Source of the DNA: Gemmatimonadales bacterium
GTDB lineage: Bacteria > Gemmatimonadota > Gemmatimonadetes > Palauibacterales > Palauibacteraceae
Reading direction: 5' to 3'
Length of the DNA: 33,606 bases
NCBI GenBank assembly: GCA_009840115.1
Contig: VXOJ01000002.1
Location: 1 to 33,606, forward strand
Position 1 is the first letter of the stretch. Each line of letters starts with the position of its first letter. Position numbers and translations under genes: made by a program. Of the stretch, positions 15,605 to 23,074 are shown piece after piece. The notes beneath the pieces are model-generated. The model was not told where the DNA came from, did no database searches, and worked only from the letters and a program-made list of their open reading frames with translations.

Positions 15605-15790
15605 AGGGCGAGGAAACCGCGTCTCCTGGCTCGAGGCGACGTCGCTCGCCTTCCCGGAATCATCCAGTGGCCGTCGAGCGCGTCGTTTCGGATCCGCCGA
15701 TGGGATCCGGACCTCCTACAGTGGCGGGGCCGCGTCGGCTTCGGACCGACTTCCGGTGGCCCCCTCGCGTCAGTCTGCGACGATAGCCGC
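15605..15790 (-). ncRNA. Cobalamin (adenosylcobalamin) riboswitch controlling btuFCD
   Basis: Read on the minus strand the leader shows the family's conserved blocks in order: GGTCCGAAGCCGACGCGG, then CCCGCCACTGTAGGAGG-type core (GCCACTGT at plus 15719-15726), a GC-rich variable stem, GCCACTGG, GGGAAGGCG, and the B12 box GAGCCAGGAGAC (plus 15621-15632). The element ends ~30 nt before the GTG of btuF, so it probably controls translation or an early terminator. Edges are approximate. In the known class, cobalamin binding switches off B12 uptake genes. Confidence 0.88.
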
Positions 15791-15889
15791 ATATCGGAGG
15801 GCGGGGCAACTCGGCCACGCTACTGGTCGGGCACCGGCGGAATATGCTAGTGTCGGGTTGGTGTCGTGCTCCCGGAAACGAGGTGTGCC

Positions 15890-16804
15890 ATGAGAAAGTC
15901 CCGATTCTTCCTTCCCCTGCTCGCGATGTTCGCGGTCTCCGCCTCGGCGCTGGCGGGCCAGCAGCGGAACATGACGCCCGAAGAGCGCGCCCGGATGGCC
16001 GCCGAGCGGGAGCGGCGGGTACAGGAGGAACTCGTATCCGAGCGGCCGATCGAGGCGTTCGACACGGTCTGGATCGAGGAGATGACGTGGATGGAGGTCC
16101 GGGACGCGATGGCGGCCGGGAAGACCACCGCGATCATCACGACGGGCGGCATCGAGCAGAACGGACCGTACCTCGCCACCGGCAAGCACAACTACGTGCT
16201 GCAGGGTGCCTGCGAGGGCGTGGCCCGCGAACTCGGCAACGCGCTCTGTGCGCCGATCGTCAAGCTCGTCCCCGAGGGCGACATCGACGAGCCGTCCGGG
16301 CACATGCGGTACCCCGGGACGATCAGCCTCCGGCAGGAGACGTTCGAGGCGGTGCTCGATGACGTGGCGTCGAGCCTCAAGGCGCACGGGTTCGAGCACG
16401 TCATCCTCTTCGGAGACAGCGGCGGGAACCAGTCGGGCATGGAGGCGGTCGCCGCCCGCCTGAACGAGCGCTGGTACGACGCGCAGGCGCATTTCATCCC
16501 CGAGTTCTACCGCTACCGCGACGTCCACCAATGGATGAACGACGAACTCGGCATCTTCGAGACGGATCCCGAGGGGATCCACGACGACTTCGTCATCACC
16601 GCGATCATGATGGTCGAGGACCCGACGATGGTCCGCTACGACGAGCGCGTGGCGGCGGGAAGGGCCAGCATCAACGGCGTCTCCATCGCCCCCAGGGAGG
16701 AGGCGATCGCCACCGGCCGGAAACTGCTCCGATTCCGGGTGGATGAGACCGTGAAGGCGATCCGGGCCTCGATCGAGGCGAGCATGGCGGAAGCGGGGCG
16801 ATGA
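15890..16804 (+). CDS. Secreted creatininase-family protein with altered metal ligands
   Basis: A 304-residue creatininase-fold protein, unusual in carrying a signal peptide (MRKSRFFLPLLAMFAVSASALA) and thus being periplasmic. ATG 15890 follows GAGGTG; frames further upstream lack a signal. Family landmarks remain: ITTGGIEQNGPYLATGKHN at the first metal site, VPEGDI...GHMRYPGTISL, and ILFGDSGGNQSGM at the 'GHGGN' position. Known creatininases use Glu-x-His and Asp at the first site; here the His is Asn (EQN) and the Asp position is Lys-His, so metal binding is altered or shifted. The subfamily is seen in Acidobacteria and Gemmatimonadota with unknown substrate. It overlaps the next gene by ATGA. 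Confidence 0.8.
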   Translation: MRKSRFFLPLLAMFAVSASALAGQQRNMTPEERARMAAERERRVQEELVSERPIEAFDTVWIEEMTWMEVRDAMAAGKTTAIITTGGIEQNGPYLATGKHNYVLQGACEGVARELGNALCAPIVKLVPEGDIDEPSGHMRYPGTISLRQETFEAVLDDVASSLKAHGFEHVILFGDSGGNQSGMEAVAARLNERWYDAQAHFIPEFYRYRDVHQWMNDELGIFETDPEGIHDDFVITAIMMVEDPTMVRYDERVAAGRASINGVSIAPREEAIATGRKLLRFRVDETVKAIRASIEASMAEAGR

Positions 16805-17643
16805 GACCTGCCCGAATCCTGGCGCTCGCCGCGGTCGGCGCGGCGCTGTGCGCCGAGACGGTGCCGCTCTCGGCTCAGATTCCGCTCGGCAATCCCAGCG
16901 GGAGGGGCCAGACGGTGACGCCCGCTTTCGAGGGCTGGTATCCGAACGCGGACGGGACGCTTTCCCTCTCCTTCGGCTACTTCAACCGCAACTTCGAGGA
17001 GACGATCGAAGTCCCCCTGGGGCCGGACAACACGATCGAGCCGGCGGAGTTTCAGGGGGCCCAGCCCACCTCGTTCGCCCCGCGGCGCCACTACGGCGTC
17101 TTCGTCGTCCGGGTCCCGGCGGATTTCGGCGAGGGGAAGATCTACTGGACGCTGAAGATGCGTGGCCAGACGCTCCGCATCCCCGGCCACTTGCACCGGG
17201 ACTGGCAGATCGACGCGCTCAAGGGCGAAGCCGGAGACGGCAACACGCCCCCCGTCCTCCGTTTCGGAGCGGACGAGGAAGGCGCGGGACCGGCCGGCGC
17301 CTGGGGAGGCCCGCTCACGGCCCGGGTCGGAGAAGCGCTCGACGTGAGCGTCCACGTCCGGGACGACGGCGTGGGACGCAGTCACTTCGTGGCGGGGAGC
17401 CGCGACGGCTCGCCGGTCAACCTCACCTGGTTCAAGCACCAGGGGCCGGGCGACGTGACGTTCGGCGAGCCCGGCGCCCGCGTCCCGGCCAGCGGGGCCG
17501 AGGCCGCAACCCCGGTCACCTTCAGTGAACCGGGAGACTACATCCTGCGCGTGCGCGCCAACGATGGTTCAGGCGTCTCCGCAGCGGGACACGCGCAATG
17601 CTGCTGGACGAACGGATTCCTCCGGGTCACGGTCAACCCGTGA
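16801..17643 (+). CDS. Secreted hypothetical protein with C-terminal Ig/PKD-like domain
   Basis: I do not recognise a named family for this 280-residue protein. It has a signal peptide ending PLSAQ, a first domain (about 40-130) rich in beta-strand patterns (LSLSFGYFNRNFEE, IPGHLHRDWQIDALKG), and a second beta-sandwich-like domain (about 160-280) with DVSVHVRDDG and the FSEPGDYILRVRANDGSG motif typical of PKD or cadherin-like folds. Two adjacent cysteines lie near the C-terminus (QCCWTN). It overlaps the creatininase stop by four bases and precedes the cytochrome/monooxygenase gene by 31 bp, so all three are probably expressed together and exported. Confidence 0.72.
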   Translation: MRPARILALAAVGAALCAETVPLSAQIPLGNPSGRGQTVTPAFEGWYPNADGTLSLSFGYFNRNFEETIEVPLGPDNTIEPAEFQGAQPTSFAPRRHYGVFVVRVPADFGEGKIYWTLKMRGQTLRIPGHLHRDWQIDALKGEAGDGNTPPVLRFGADEEGAGPAGAWGGPLTARVGEALDVSVHVRDDGVGRSHFVAGSRDGSPVNLTWFKHQGPGDVTFGEPGARVPASGAEAATPVTFSEPGDYILRVRANDGSGVSAAGHAQCCWTNGFLRVTVNP

Positions 17644-17674
17644 CCGGCGGATTCGACGAGGTTCGAGGAGAACG

Positions 17675-19072
17675 ATGATGAGACAGTTCGATCCGACGTC
17701 CCTGAGGCGAGCGGCCATCGCGGTTGGCGCGGCACTCGGCGTTCTGAGCGCCGCGGGGCCGGCGCAGGCGCAGGAAAACGGGTCCGTGGAGGTGACCTTC
17801 AATCGGGACGTGGCGCCGATCCTCCAGGCGAACTGCCAGGAGTGTCACCAGGAGGGCTCGATCGCCCCGATGTCGCTTCTCACGTACCGGGACGCCTACC
17901 GCTGGGCATCGAGCATCCGCGAGAAGGTCTCGAACCGCATCATGCCGCCCTGGCACCTCGATCCCACGGTCGGGATCCAGGAGTTCAGGAACGACCGCAG
18001 CCTGTCGAGCGAAGAGATCGCGACGATCGTCGCATGGATCGATGGCGGCCGGGCAGAGGGCGATCCCGCGGACCTGCCGCCGCCCGTGGAGTTCCCGGAT
18101 CCGAACGAATGGCGCCTCCTCGATGAGTTCGGGGAACCGGATCTCGTCGTCGCCTCCGAACCCTTCACGCTCGAAGCCGAAACGATGGACAAGTGGTGGC
18201 GGCCCGTTACGCCGACCGGCATCACGGAGCCCCGCTGGGTGAAGGCGATCGAGATCAAGCCGGCCGGCAACGACGCGCGCACGATCACGCACCACGTGCT
18301 CGCCTTCCTCCAGCAGGACGAGGAGGAGAGCCCCATGAGCGCCGGCATCGTCGAGGCGAGCACCCGCGGGGGCGCGATGGGCGGCCCGGGCCTCTTCATG
18401 GAGTGGGCCGTGGGCAAGGAAGGCGAGATCTTCCCCGAAGGCGCGGGCAAGATCATGCTCCCCGGCTCGCGGATCCGCTGGGAGGTCCACCTTCACGCGA
18501 TGGGCAAGCGCGTCGAGGACAGCTACGTGGAACTCGGCGTCTGGTTCTATCCGAAGGGCGAGGAGCCCCGGAACCGCACCCGGCTCATGTTCTACAACGC
18601 CACGGGCCGCACGGGCCTCGACATTCCGCCGGGCGAGATCGCGGTCACGCAGGACTTCCACACGCTGCGCTGGCCCGCCCGCCTGGAGAACTTCCAGCCG
18701 CACATGCACATGCGCGGCAAGGCGATGTCGCTCGAGGCGATCTACCCGGACGGCCGCAAGGAGTTGATCAACCAGGTCGACAACTTCCAGTGGAACTGGC
18801 ACATCAACTACATCTACGAGGAAGACGCCGCGCCGCTCCTTCCGGCGGGGACGACGCTCGTCATCACCGCCTGGCACGACAACACGGCCGAGAACCCGAA
18901 CAACCCCGACCACGAGCAGTGGGTCGACTACGGGGACCGGACCGTGGACGAGATGGCGCACCTGTGGGTCGATGTGACCTATCTCGATCCCGTGGAGTTC
19001 GAGGCGCTGGTCGCGGCCCGCGAGGAGGCGAGGCGCGCCGCCGCGGCGCAGACGAACAACTCGAACCACTAG
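17675..19072 (+). CDS. Exported cytochrome c / copper monooxygenase-like (PHM-fold) protein
   Basis: A 465-residue periplasmic protein. The signal peptide ends AQAQ; ATG 17675 is chosen because GAGGAG lies just upstream. Residues ~38-130 form a small cytochrome c domain with the heme motif CQECH (Cys54, Cys57, His58) and a likely axial Met in RIMPPWH. The rest resembles the peptidylglycine/dopamine beta-monooxygenase (Cu type II, ascorbate-dependent) fold: ITHHVLAF, VHLHAMG and FQPHMHMRGKAM supply the His/Met residues that bind copper in that family. Family members in these phyla are uncharacterised, so the substrate is unknown; heme could supply electrons to copper. It sits in an operon with the creatininase-like and VOC genes. 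Confidence 0.83.
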   Translation: MMRQFDPTSLRRAAIAVGAALGVLSAAGPAQAQENGSVEVTFNRDVAPILQANCQECHQEGSIAPMSLLTYRDAYRWASSIREKVSNRIMPPWHLDPTVGIQEFRNDRSLSSEEIATIVAWIDGGRAEGDPADLPPPVEFPDPNEWRLLDEFGEPDLVVASEPFTLEAETMDKWWRPVTPTGITEPRWVKAIEIKPAGNDARTITHHVLAFLQQDEEESPMSAGIVEASTRGGAMGGPGLFMEWAVGKEGEIFPEGAGKIMLPGSRIRWEVHLHAMGKRVEDSYVELGVWFYPKGEEPRNRTRLMFYNATGRTGLDIPPGEIAVTQDFHTLRWPARLENFQPHMHMRGKAMSLEAIYPDGRKELINQVDNFQWNWHINYIYEEDAAPLLPAGTTLVITAWHDNTAENPNNPDHEQWVDYGDRTVDEMAHLWVDVTYLDPVEFEALVAAREEARRAAAAQTNNSNH

Positions 19073-19115
19073 TCGTCAGCCGGAACCCGGAACCGGGCGC
19101 CGAAGGTCCGAGCCG

Positions 19116-19520
19116 ATGGCCATGACGGGTCAGGGCCTCACGCCCATGCTCGTGGTCCGGGACGTGGCGGCGAGTTCAGCCTGGTACGTCGAACTCTTCG
19201 GCTTCGTGAGCGGTCGGGGGGGCCATCACTTCGAGCGGCTCCTGGGGCCGGACGGGAGCATCGAACTGATGCTCCACCACCGCGAGTTCAAGGCCCACCC
19301 GGGGATGACGGATCCGGAGGCGGGGACGCCGGGCCGCGGCGTCCTGCTCTACTTCTACACGGAGGACGCGCAGGCCGTGTTCGAGCGCGCCCGCGCCATG
19401 GGGGCCGACTGCCTCGACGAGCCGCACGTGAACCCGAACGCCCGCTCCATCGAGTTCACGCTCCGCGACCCCGACGGCTACCCGATCTCCGTCTCCCAGC
19501 GCCTCCCGCGAGACGACTAG
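19116..19520 (+). CDS. VOC-family (glyoxalase/bleomycin-resistance fold) protein
   Basis: A 134-residue single-domain VOC protein with the two beta-alpha-beta-beta-beta modules: LTPMLVVRDVAASSAWYVELFGF at the start and the C-terminal IEFTLRDPDGYPISVSQ that ends many bleomycin-resistance-like members. Metal ligands of glyoxalase I are not certain; the Glu in IEFTLRDPDG is in the usual position. It has no signal peptide and is cytoplasmic. ATG 19116 has only a weak GAAGG ribosome site; ATG 19122 is possible. It follows the cytochrome gene by 43 bp, probably in the same transcript. Function (isomerase, dioxygenase or drug binding) is not determined. Confidence 0.82.
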   Translation: MAMTGQGLTPMLVVRDVAASSAWYVELFGFVSGRGGHHFERLLGPDGSIELMLHHREFKAHPGMTDPEAGTPGRGVLLYFYTEDAQAVFERARAMGADCLDEPHVNPNARSIEFTLRDPDGYPISVSQRLPRDD

Positions 19521-19536
19521 CGCGAGAGTCGGTCGC

Positions 19537-21600
19537 TCAGCAGCTGAGGCAGTTGTTGTTGTTCTTCGCGCCCATGCTCTCGAGGAGGGCGATCGTCTCG
19601 AAGAACGGCTGCACGCGCTGGATCGGGCCGTTCGCCATGTCGACCGTCGTCTGGCCGCTGCGGGCCACGATGAGCGGGTCGGCGCCCTTGCCGACGAGGT
19701 ACTCGATCAACTCGTTGTCGCCGCGCGCCGCGGCGTAGTGCAGCGCGCCGAATCCATCGGAGTCGCGTCCGTTCACGTCCGCGCCCAACTCTTCGACGAG
19801 GTATATGGCCGTGGCCATCCATTCATCGGGCCGGTGCCGGTGCTGGTTGCCCGTACGTGAGCGCCCGTAGCCGTATCCCGCGGCGGCGACGAGCGGCGGG
19901 ATGCCCGGCCCGCCGACCTCGACGGGCGGCAATCCGCTCGGATCCTCTTCCTCTTCCTCATCGGCGGGCCGACGGCGGCGACGCTCCGGTGCCTTCCGCG
20001 TCGGCATGTGCGGATCGGCACCGGCGGCCACGAGCATCTCCATGGCCGGGATGTCGAGCGCCTTCGCGGCGCGCCAGAAGGGCGTCGCGCCGCTGAAGTT
20101 CACGCCCAGCAGGTCGAAGTTGTACGCCGAGTACCAGATATGCGTGTTCACGCGAGCGTTCGGATCCGCCCCGGCCGCGAGGAGCATCTCCATCAGCTCC
20201 ATGTAGTCGAGTTCCTGCTGGCGGAACGCGGTCGGCTGCGGGTACAGCGCTTTGGGAGCCCAGCGGTTCGCGACCGTCGCGTAGAGCGGCGCCACGCCGT
20301 CCTCGCTGGCCAGGTTCGGGTCCGCCCCCTGCTCGAGCAGCCAGGCCGCGAGGTCGTAGTGCCCGTTCACGGTGGCGACGACGAGCGGGGTGCTCAGGTC
20401 GCCTTCGGTGCGTCCGTCGACATCGGCGCCCGCCGCGACGAGAGCCCGGACCGTCTCGAAGTGGCCTTCGCGAACCGCGTAGTGGAGCGCGGTCATGCCG
20501 CCCTGCTTGCCGACGATGTCGCTGTAGCTCAGCGGCCGCGGCGCGGGCGCCGCCGGCTCTTCAGCCTCGTCGGCCTCTTCAGCCTCTTCGGCCTCTTCAG
20601 CCTCGTCGGCCTCTTCAGCCTCTTCGGCCTCTTCAGTCTCTTCGGCCTCTTCGGCCTCGGCTTCCTCGGCTTCTTCAGCCTCCTCCGCGTCCGCAACGGC
20701 CTCGGGCGGATCCTCGCCCTGACCCGGCGGGGGCTCGTCCGCCGGCGTCTCCTCCGGTGCGGCGGCCGCGGGTTCCTGGCCGGGCGTCGTGCCGGCGCCC
20801 TGCGTCGCGGCGGCCGTGCCCGTCTGGTCCCGATCCGCCCGATCTGCCGCCTCGCGCCGCGTCGGCTCCTGGCCGGACGGCGTGTCCGTGCGGGTGATCC
20901 CGACTTCCACGGTTTCGCCGCGAGCCTCGGCCTCGGCCTTCCGAATCGCCGTGAGAACCTCTCGCCGCCGTCCTCGGGCTTCGCTGTCCGTGCGCGCCTT
21001 CTCGACGAAGTCCAACACGCTCGACGCAATCGACACGTCCGCGCCGGCAGCGATCAGCGCCTGCACCGCCTCCAGGCGTCCGGCCGCTGCGGCAAAGTGG
21101 AGCGGCGTCTGACCGTTCGCCCGTTCCTGCGCGTCGACCTCGACCCCGGCCTCGAGCAGGCCGGTGAGGGTCGGCACGTCACCGCCCGCCGCGGCCAGGT
21201 GGAGCGGCGTGGCGCCGGTGGTCGTCGCCGCGTTGGCGTCGCTGCCGGCCTCGAGCAGGAGGGCGACCGCGTCGGCCCGACCGTCCCGACTCGCGAGGTG
21301 TAGCGGCGTGTAGGCGCCGAGGCGCGTGGTCGACGCGACGTTGGCGCCGGCGTAGACGAGCACCGAAACCATCTCCGCGTCGCCCCGCAGGGCCGCCCAG
21401 TGCAACGCCGTCATCCCGTCGCCCTGGGCCGCGTTCACATCGGCCCCGTCCCGGAGGAGCGTACGGACGGCCTCGAGGTCTCCCTGTGCCGCCGCTTCGG
21501 CGACGGGCGCGTCCGTCGCCACGGCAGCCCACAGCGTGGTCGCGCAGAGCGCGACGAGAACCCCCGCCCGAAGTCCGGCCTTACCGATTCTCTTCAACAT
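19537..21600 (-). CDS. Exported ankyrin-repeat protein with long acidic linker
   Basis: A 687-residue protein with signal peptide (to about residue 25), about five ankyrin repeats (30-190, motif DGMTALHWAALRGDAEMV), a low-complexity Glu/Ala/Asp linker (about 230-355) and further repeats to the C-terminus (for example GGMTALHYAVREGHFETV, FGALHYAAARGDNELIEYL). The tail ends in NNNNCLSC, a terminal CxxC. ATG 21600 follows GGAGG by about 8 nt. Ankyrin repeats bind proteins; the partner is unknown. It is the third gene of the DUF1592/DUF1552 operon (36-bp gap), a gene trio recurring in Gemmatimonadota and Acidobacteria, suggesting joint function in the envelope. It converges on the VOC gene with a 16-bp gap. 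Confidence 0.85.
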   Translation of the reverse strand: MLKRIGKAGLRAGVLVALCATTLWAAVATDAPVAEAAAQGDLEAVRTLLRDGADVNAAQGDGMTALHWAALRGDAEMVSVLVYAGANVASTTRLGAYTPLHLASRDGRADAVALLLEAGSDANAATTTGATPLHLAAAGGDVPTLTGLLEAGVEVDAQERANGQTPLHFAAAAGRLEAVQALIAAGADVSIASSVLDFVEKARTDSEARGRRREVLTAIRKAEAEARGETVEVGITRTDTPSGQEPTRREAADRADRDQTGTAAATQGAGTTPGQEPAAAAPEETPADEPPPGQGEDPPEAVADAEEAEEAEEAEAEEAEETEEAEEAEEADEAEEAEEAEEADEAEEPAAPAPRPLSYSDIVGKQGGMTALHYAVREGHFETVRALVAAGADVDGRTEGDLSTPLVVATVNGHYDLAAWLLEQGADPNLASEDGVAPLYATVANRWAPKALYPQPTAFRQQELDYMELMEMLLAAGADPNARVNTHIWYSAYNFDLLGVNFSGATPFWRAAKALDIPAMEMLVAAGADPHMPTRKAPERRRRRPADEEEEEDPSGLPPVEVGGPGIPPLVAAAGYGYGRSRTGNQHRHRPDEWMATAIYLVEELGADVNGRDSDGFGALHYAAARGDNELIEYLVGKGADPLIVARSGQTTVDMANGPIQRVQPFFETIALLESMGAKNNNNCLSC
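20565..20636 (-). repeat. Perfect 36-bp tandem duplication inside the acidic linker
   Basis: Plus-strand 20565-20600 and 20601-20636 are identical and are built from four 9-bp sub-units (CCTCKTCRG-like). On the minus strand they encode Glu/Ala/Asp triplets (EEAEEADEAEEA...). A diffuse 9-bp periodicity extends from about 20557 to 20690. Perfect copies imply recent slippage or recombination, so linker length is likely to vary between strains. Confidence 0.85.
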
Positions 21601-21636
21601 CGATCTTGCCTCCGACCCTCCGACCGGTCCGGTGAC

Positions 21637-23037
21637 TCAGTCCTGGGCGACCGCCGAGAACGAGAAGTCGCCGGTGCTGTCGCCGAAGCTCTCCATGTCC
21701 TCGAGGCCGAGCTTGTGCATCAGGCTCAGCATCACGTTGGCCATCGGCGTCCCGTCCGGCGCCTTGATGTGCATGTTGCCTTCGAGTTCGCCGCCGGCCT
21801 TCCCGACCACGAACAGCGGGCAACGCTTGTGGTTGTGCAGGTTCGAGTCGCCCATCGGCGAGCCGTACAGGATCATGCTCTTGTCGAGCAGGTTCCCATC
21901 GGGCTCCTCGATGCTGGCCAGCTTCTCGAGCAGGTACGGCACCATGCTCACGTGGTAGCGGTTGATCTTCTCGTAGTCGATCACGCGCTCCTCGCGACCC
22001 CCGTGGTGCGAGGCCGGGTGGAAGCCGGCATCCACGCCGCTGCCCGGATACACGCGGCCCGACCCGTCGCGGCCCAGCTTGAACGAGAACACCCGCGTCA
22101 GGTCCGACTGGAAGGCCAGCGCCTGCAGGTCGAACATCAGGTGGACATGCTCGGCGAAGTCATCCGGCACGCCCGGCGGGGCTTCGGGGATCTCGCGCGT
22201 TTCACCGCTCGTGTTGTGCGCCTCGATGCGCTCGATGCGGCGCTCGATCTCGCGGATGTTGTCGAGGTACTGATCCAGCCGTCGCTGGTCCGTGGCCCCG
22301 AGAGAGCGCTTGAGGCCGCTGACCTCTCCCATGATCCAGTCCAGGATGCTGCGGTCGGTGCGTCGGCGCCGGGCCCGGTCCTCCGACGTCCCGCCGGCCC
22401 CGAACAACTGGTCGAACGCGGCCCGCGGATCACGAATCATGGGCAGCGGCTCGGCGGGCGACGCCCAGCTGATCGTGTCGGTGTACACGCATGCGTAGCC
22501 GTACGCGCAGCCGCCGGCCTGGTCCACGTTCTCGATGCAGAGCTGCATGGAGGGGATCGGCGTGTCCTGCCCGAAACGCTGTGCGTAGTACTGGTCCATC
22601 GAGGTGCCGACGTACACGTCGGAGCCCTCGGTCTGCTTCGCGTGGGCCTGAGTGAGGAAGGTCGCGCTGGAACGGAAGTGGTCGCCGCCGATCTCCTTCG
22701 CCGTCTTCGCCTCCGCGTTCTCGACGTCCGTGTTCGAGATGATCGTCAGGTAATCTCGCCACGGATCGAGCGGGCTCAGGCTGCTCGGCGCGAGGTCGAA
22801 ATCGCGCCCCACCTTTTCGGGCGACCACATGAACTGCGACGCGCCCCACTCGTTGCACCCGGCGGCCCCGTGCACCATCTCGATGGCCACGAACCGCTTC
22901 ACGTCCGTGAGCGACTTCGTGGAGGCCCACAACCGGCCGGCCGGCAGCATCGCGTCCAGGAACGGCAGCGCCACCGTCGCCCCCACGCCCTTCAGGGCCA
23001 TGCGGCGGGAGATGTGCTTACCCGTGATGAGTTCCAT
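21637..23037 (-). CDS. DUF1552 protein, Tat-exported
   Basis: A 466-residue member of the DUF1552 family, found next to DUF1592-type cytochromes in Planctomycetes, Acidobacteria, Verrucomicrobia and Gemmatimonadota. The N-terminus MELITGKHISRRMALKG holds a twin-Arg signal (SRRMALK) followed by a hydrophobic segment, so the folded protein is exported by Tat. The core includes the family motif FVAIEMVHGAAG and the alkaline-phosphatase/sulfatase-like pattern GSPMGDSNLHNHKRCPLFVVGKAGG. ATG 23037 has AGGAGG 7 nt upstream; GTG 23043 is too close to it. Spacing of 37 bp from DUF1592 and 36 bp to the ankyrin gene shows an operon. Biochemical function is unknown; a partner of the membrane-associated cytochrome is likely. 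Confidence 0.87.
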   Translation of the reverse strand: MELITGKHISRRMALKGVGATVALPFLDAMLPAGRLWASTKSLTDVKRFVAIEMVHGAAGCNEWGASQFMWSPEKVGRDFDLAPSSLSPLDPWRDYLTIISNTDVENAEAKTAKEIGGDHFRSSATFLTQAHAKQTEGSDVYVGTSMDQYYAQRFGQDTPIPSMQLCIENVDQAGGCAYGYACVYTDTISWASPAEPLPMIRDPRAAFDQLFGAGGTSEDRARRRRTDRSILDWIMGEVSGLKRSLGATDQRRLDQYLDNIREIERRIERIEAHNTSGETREIPEAPPGVPDDFAEHVHLMFDLQALAFQSDLTRVFSFKLGRDGSGRVYPGSGVDAGFHPASHHGGREERVIDYEKINRYHVSMVPYLLEKLASIEEPDGNLLDKSMILYGSPMGDSNLHNHKRCPLFVVGKAGGELEGNMHIKAPDGTPMANVMLSLMHKLGLEDMESFGDSTGDFSFSAVAQD

Positions 23038-23074
23038 GCTCACTCCTCCTGATCTGTTCCGCCGGGCGGCTCCC

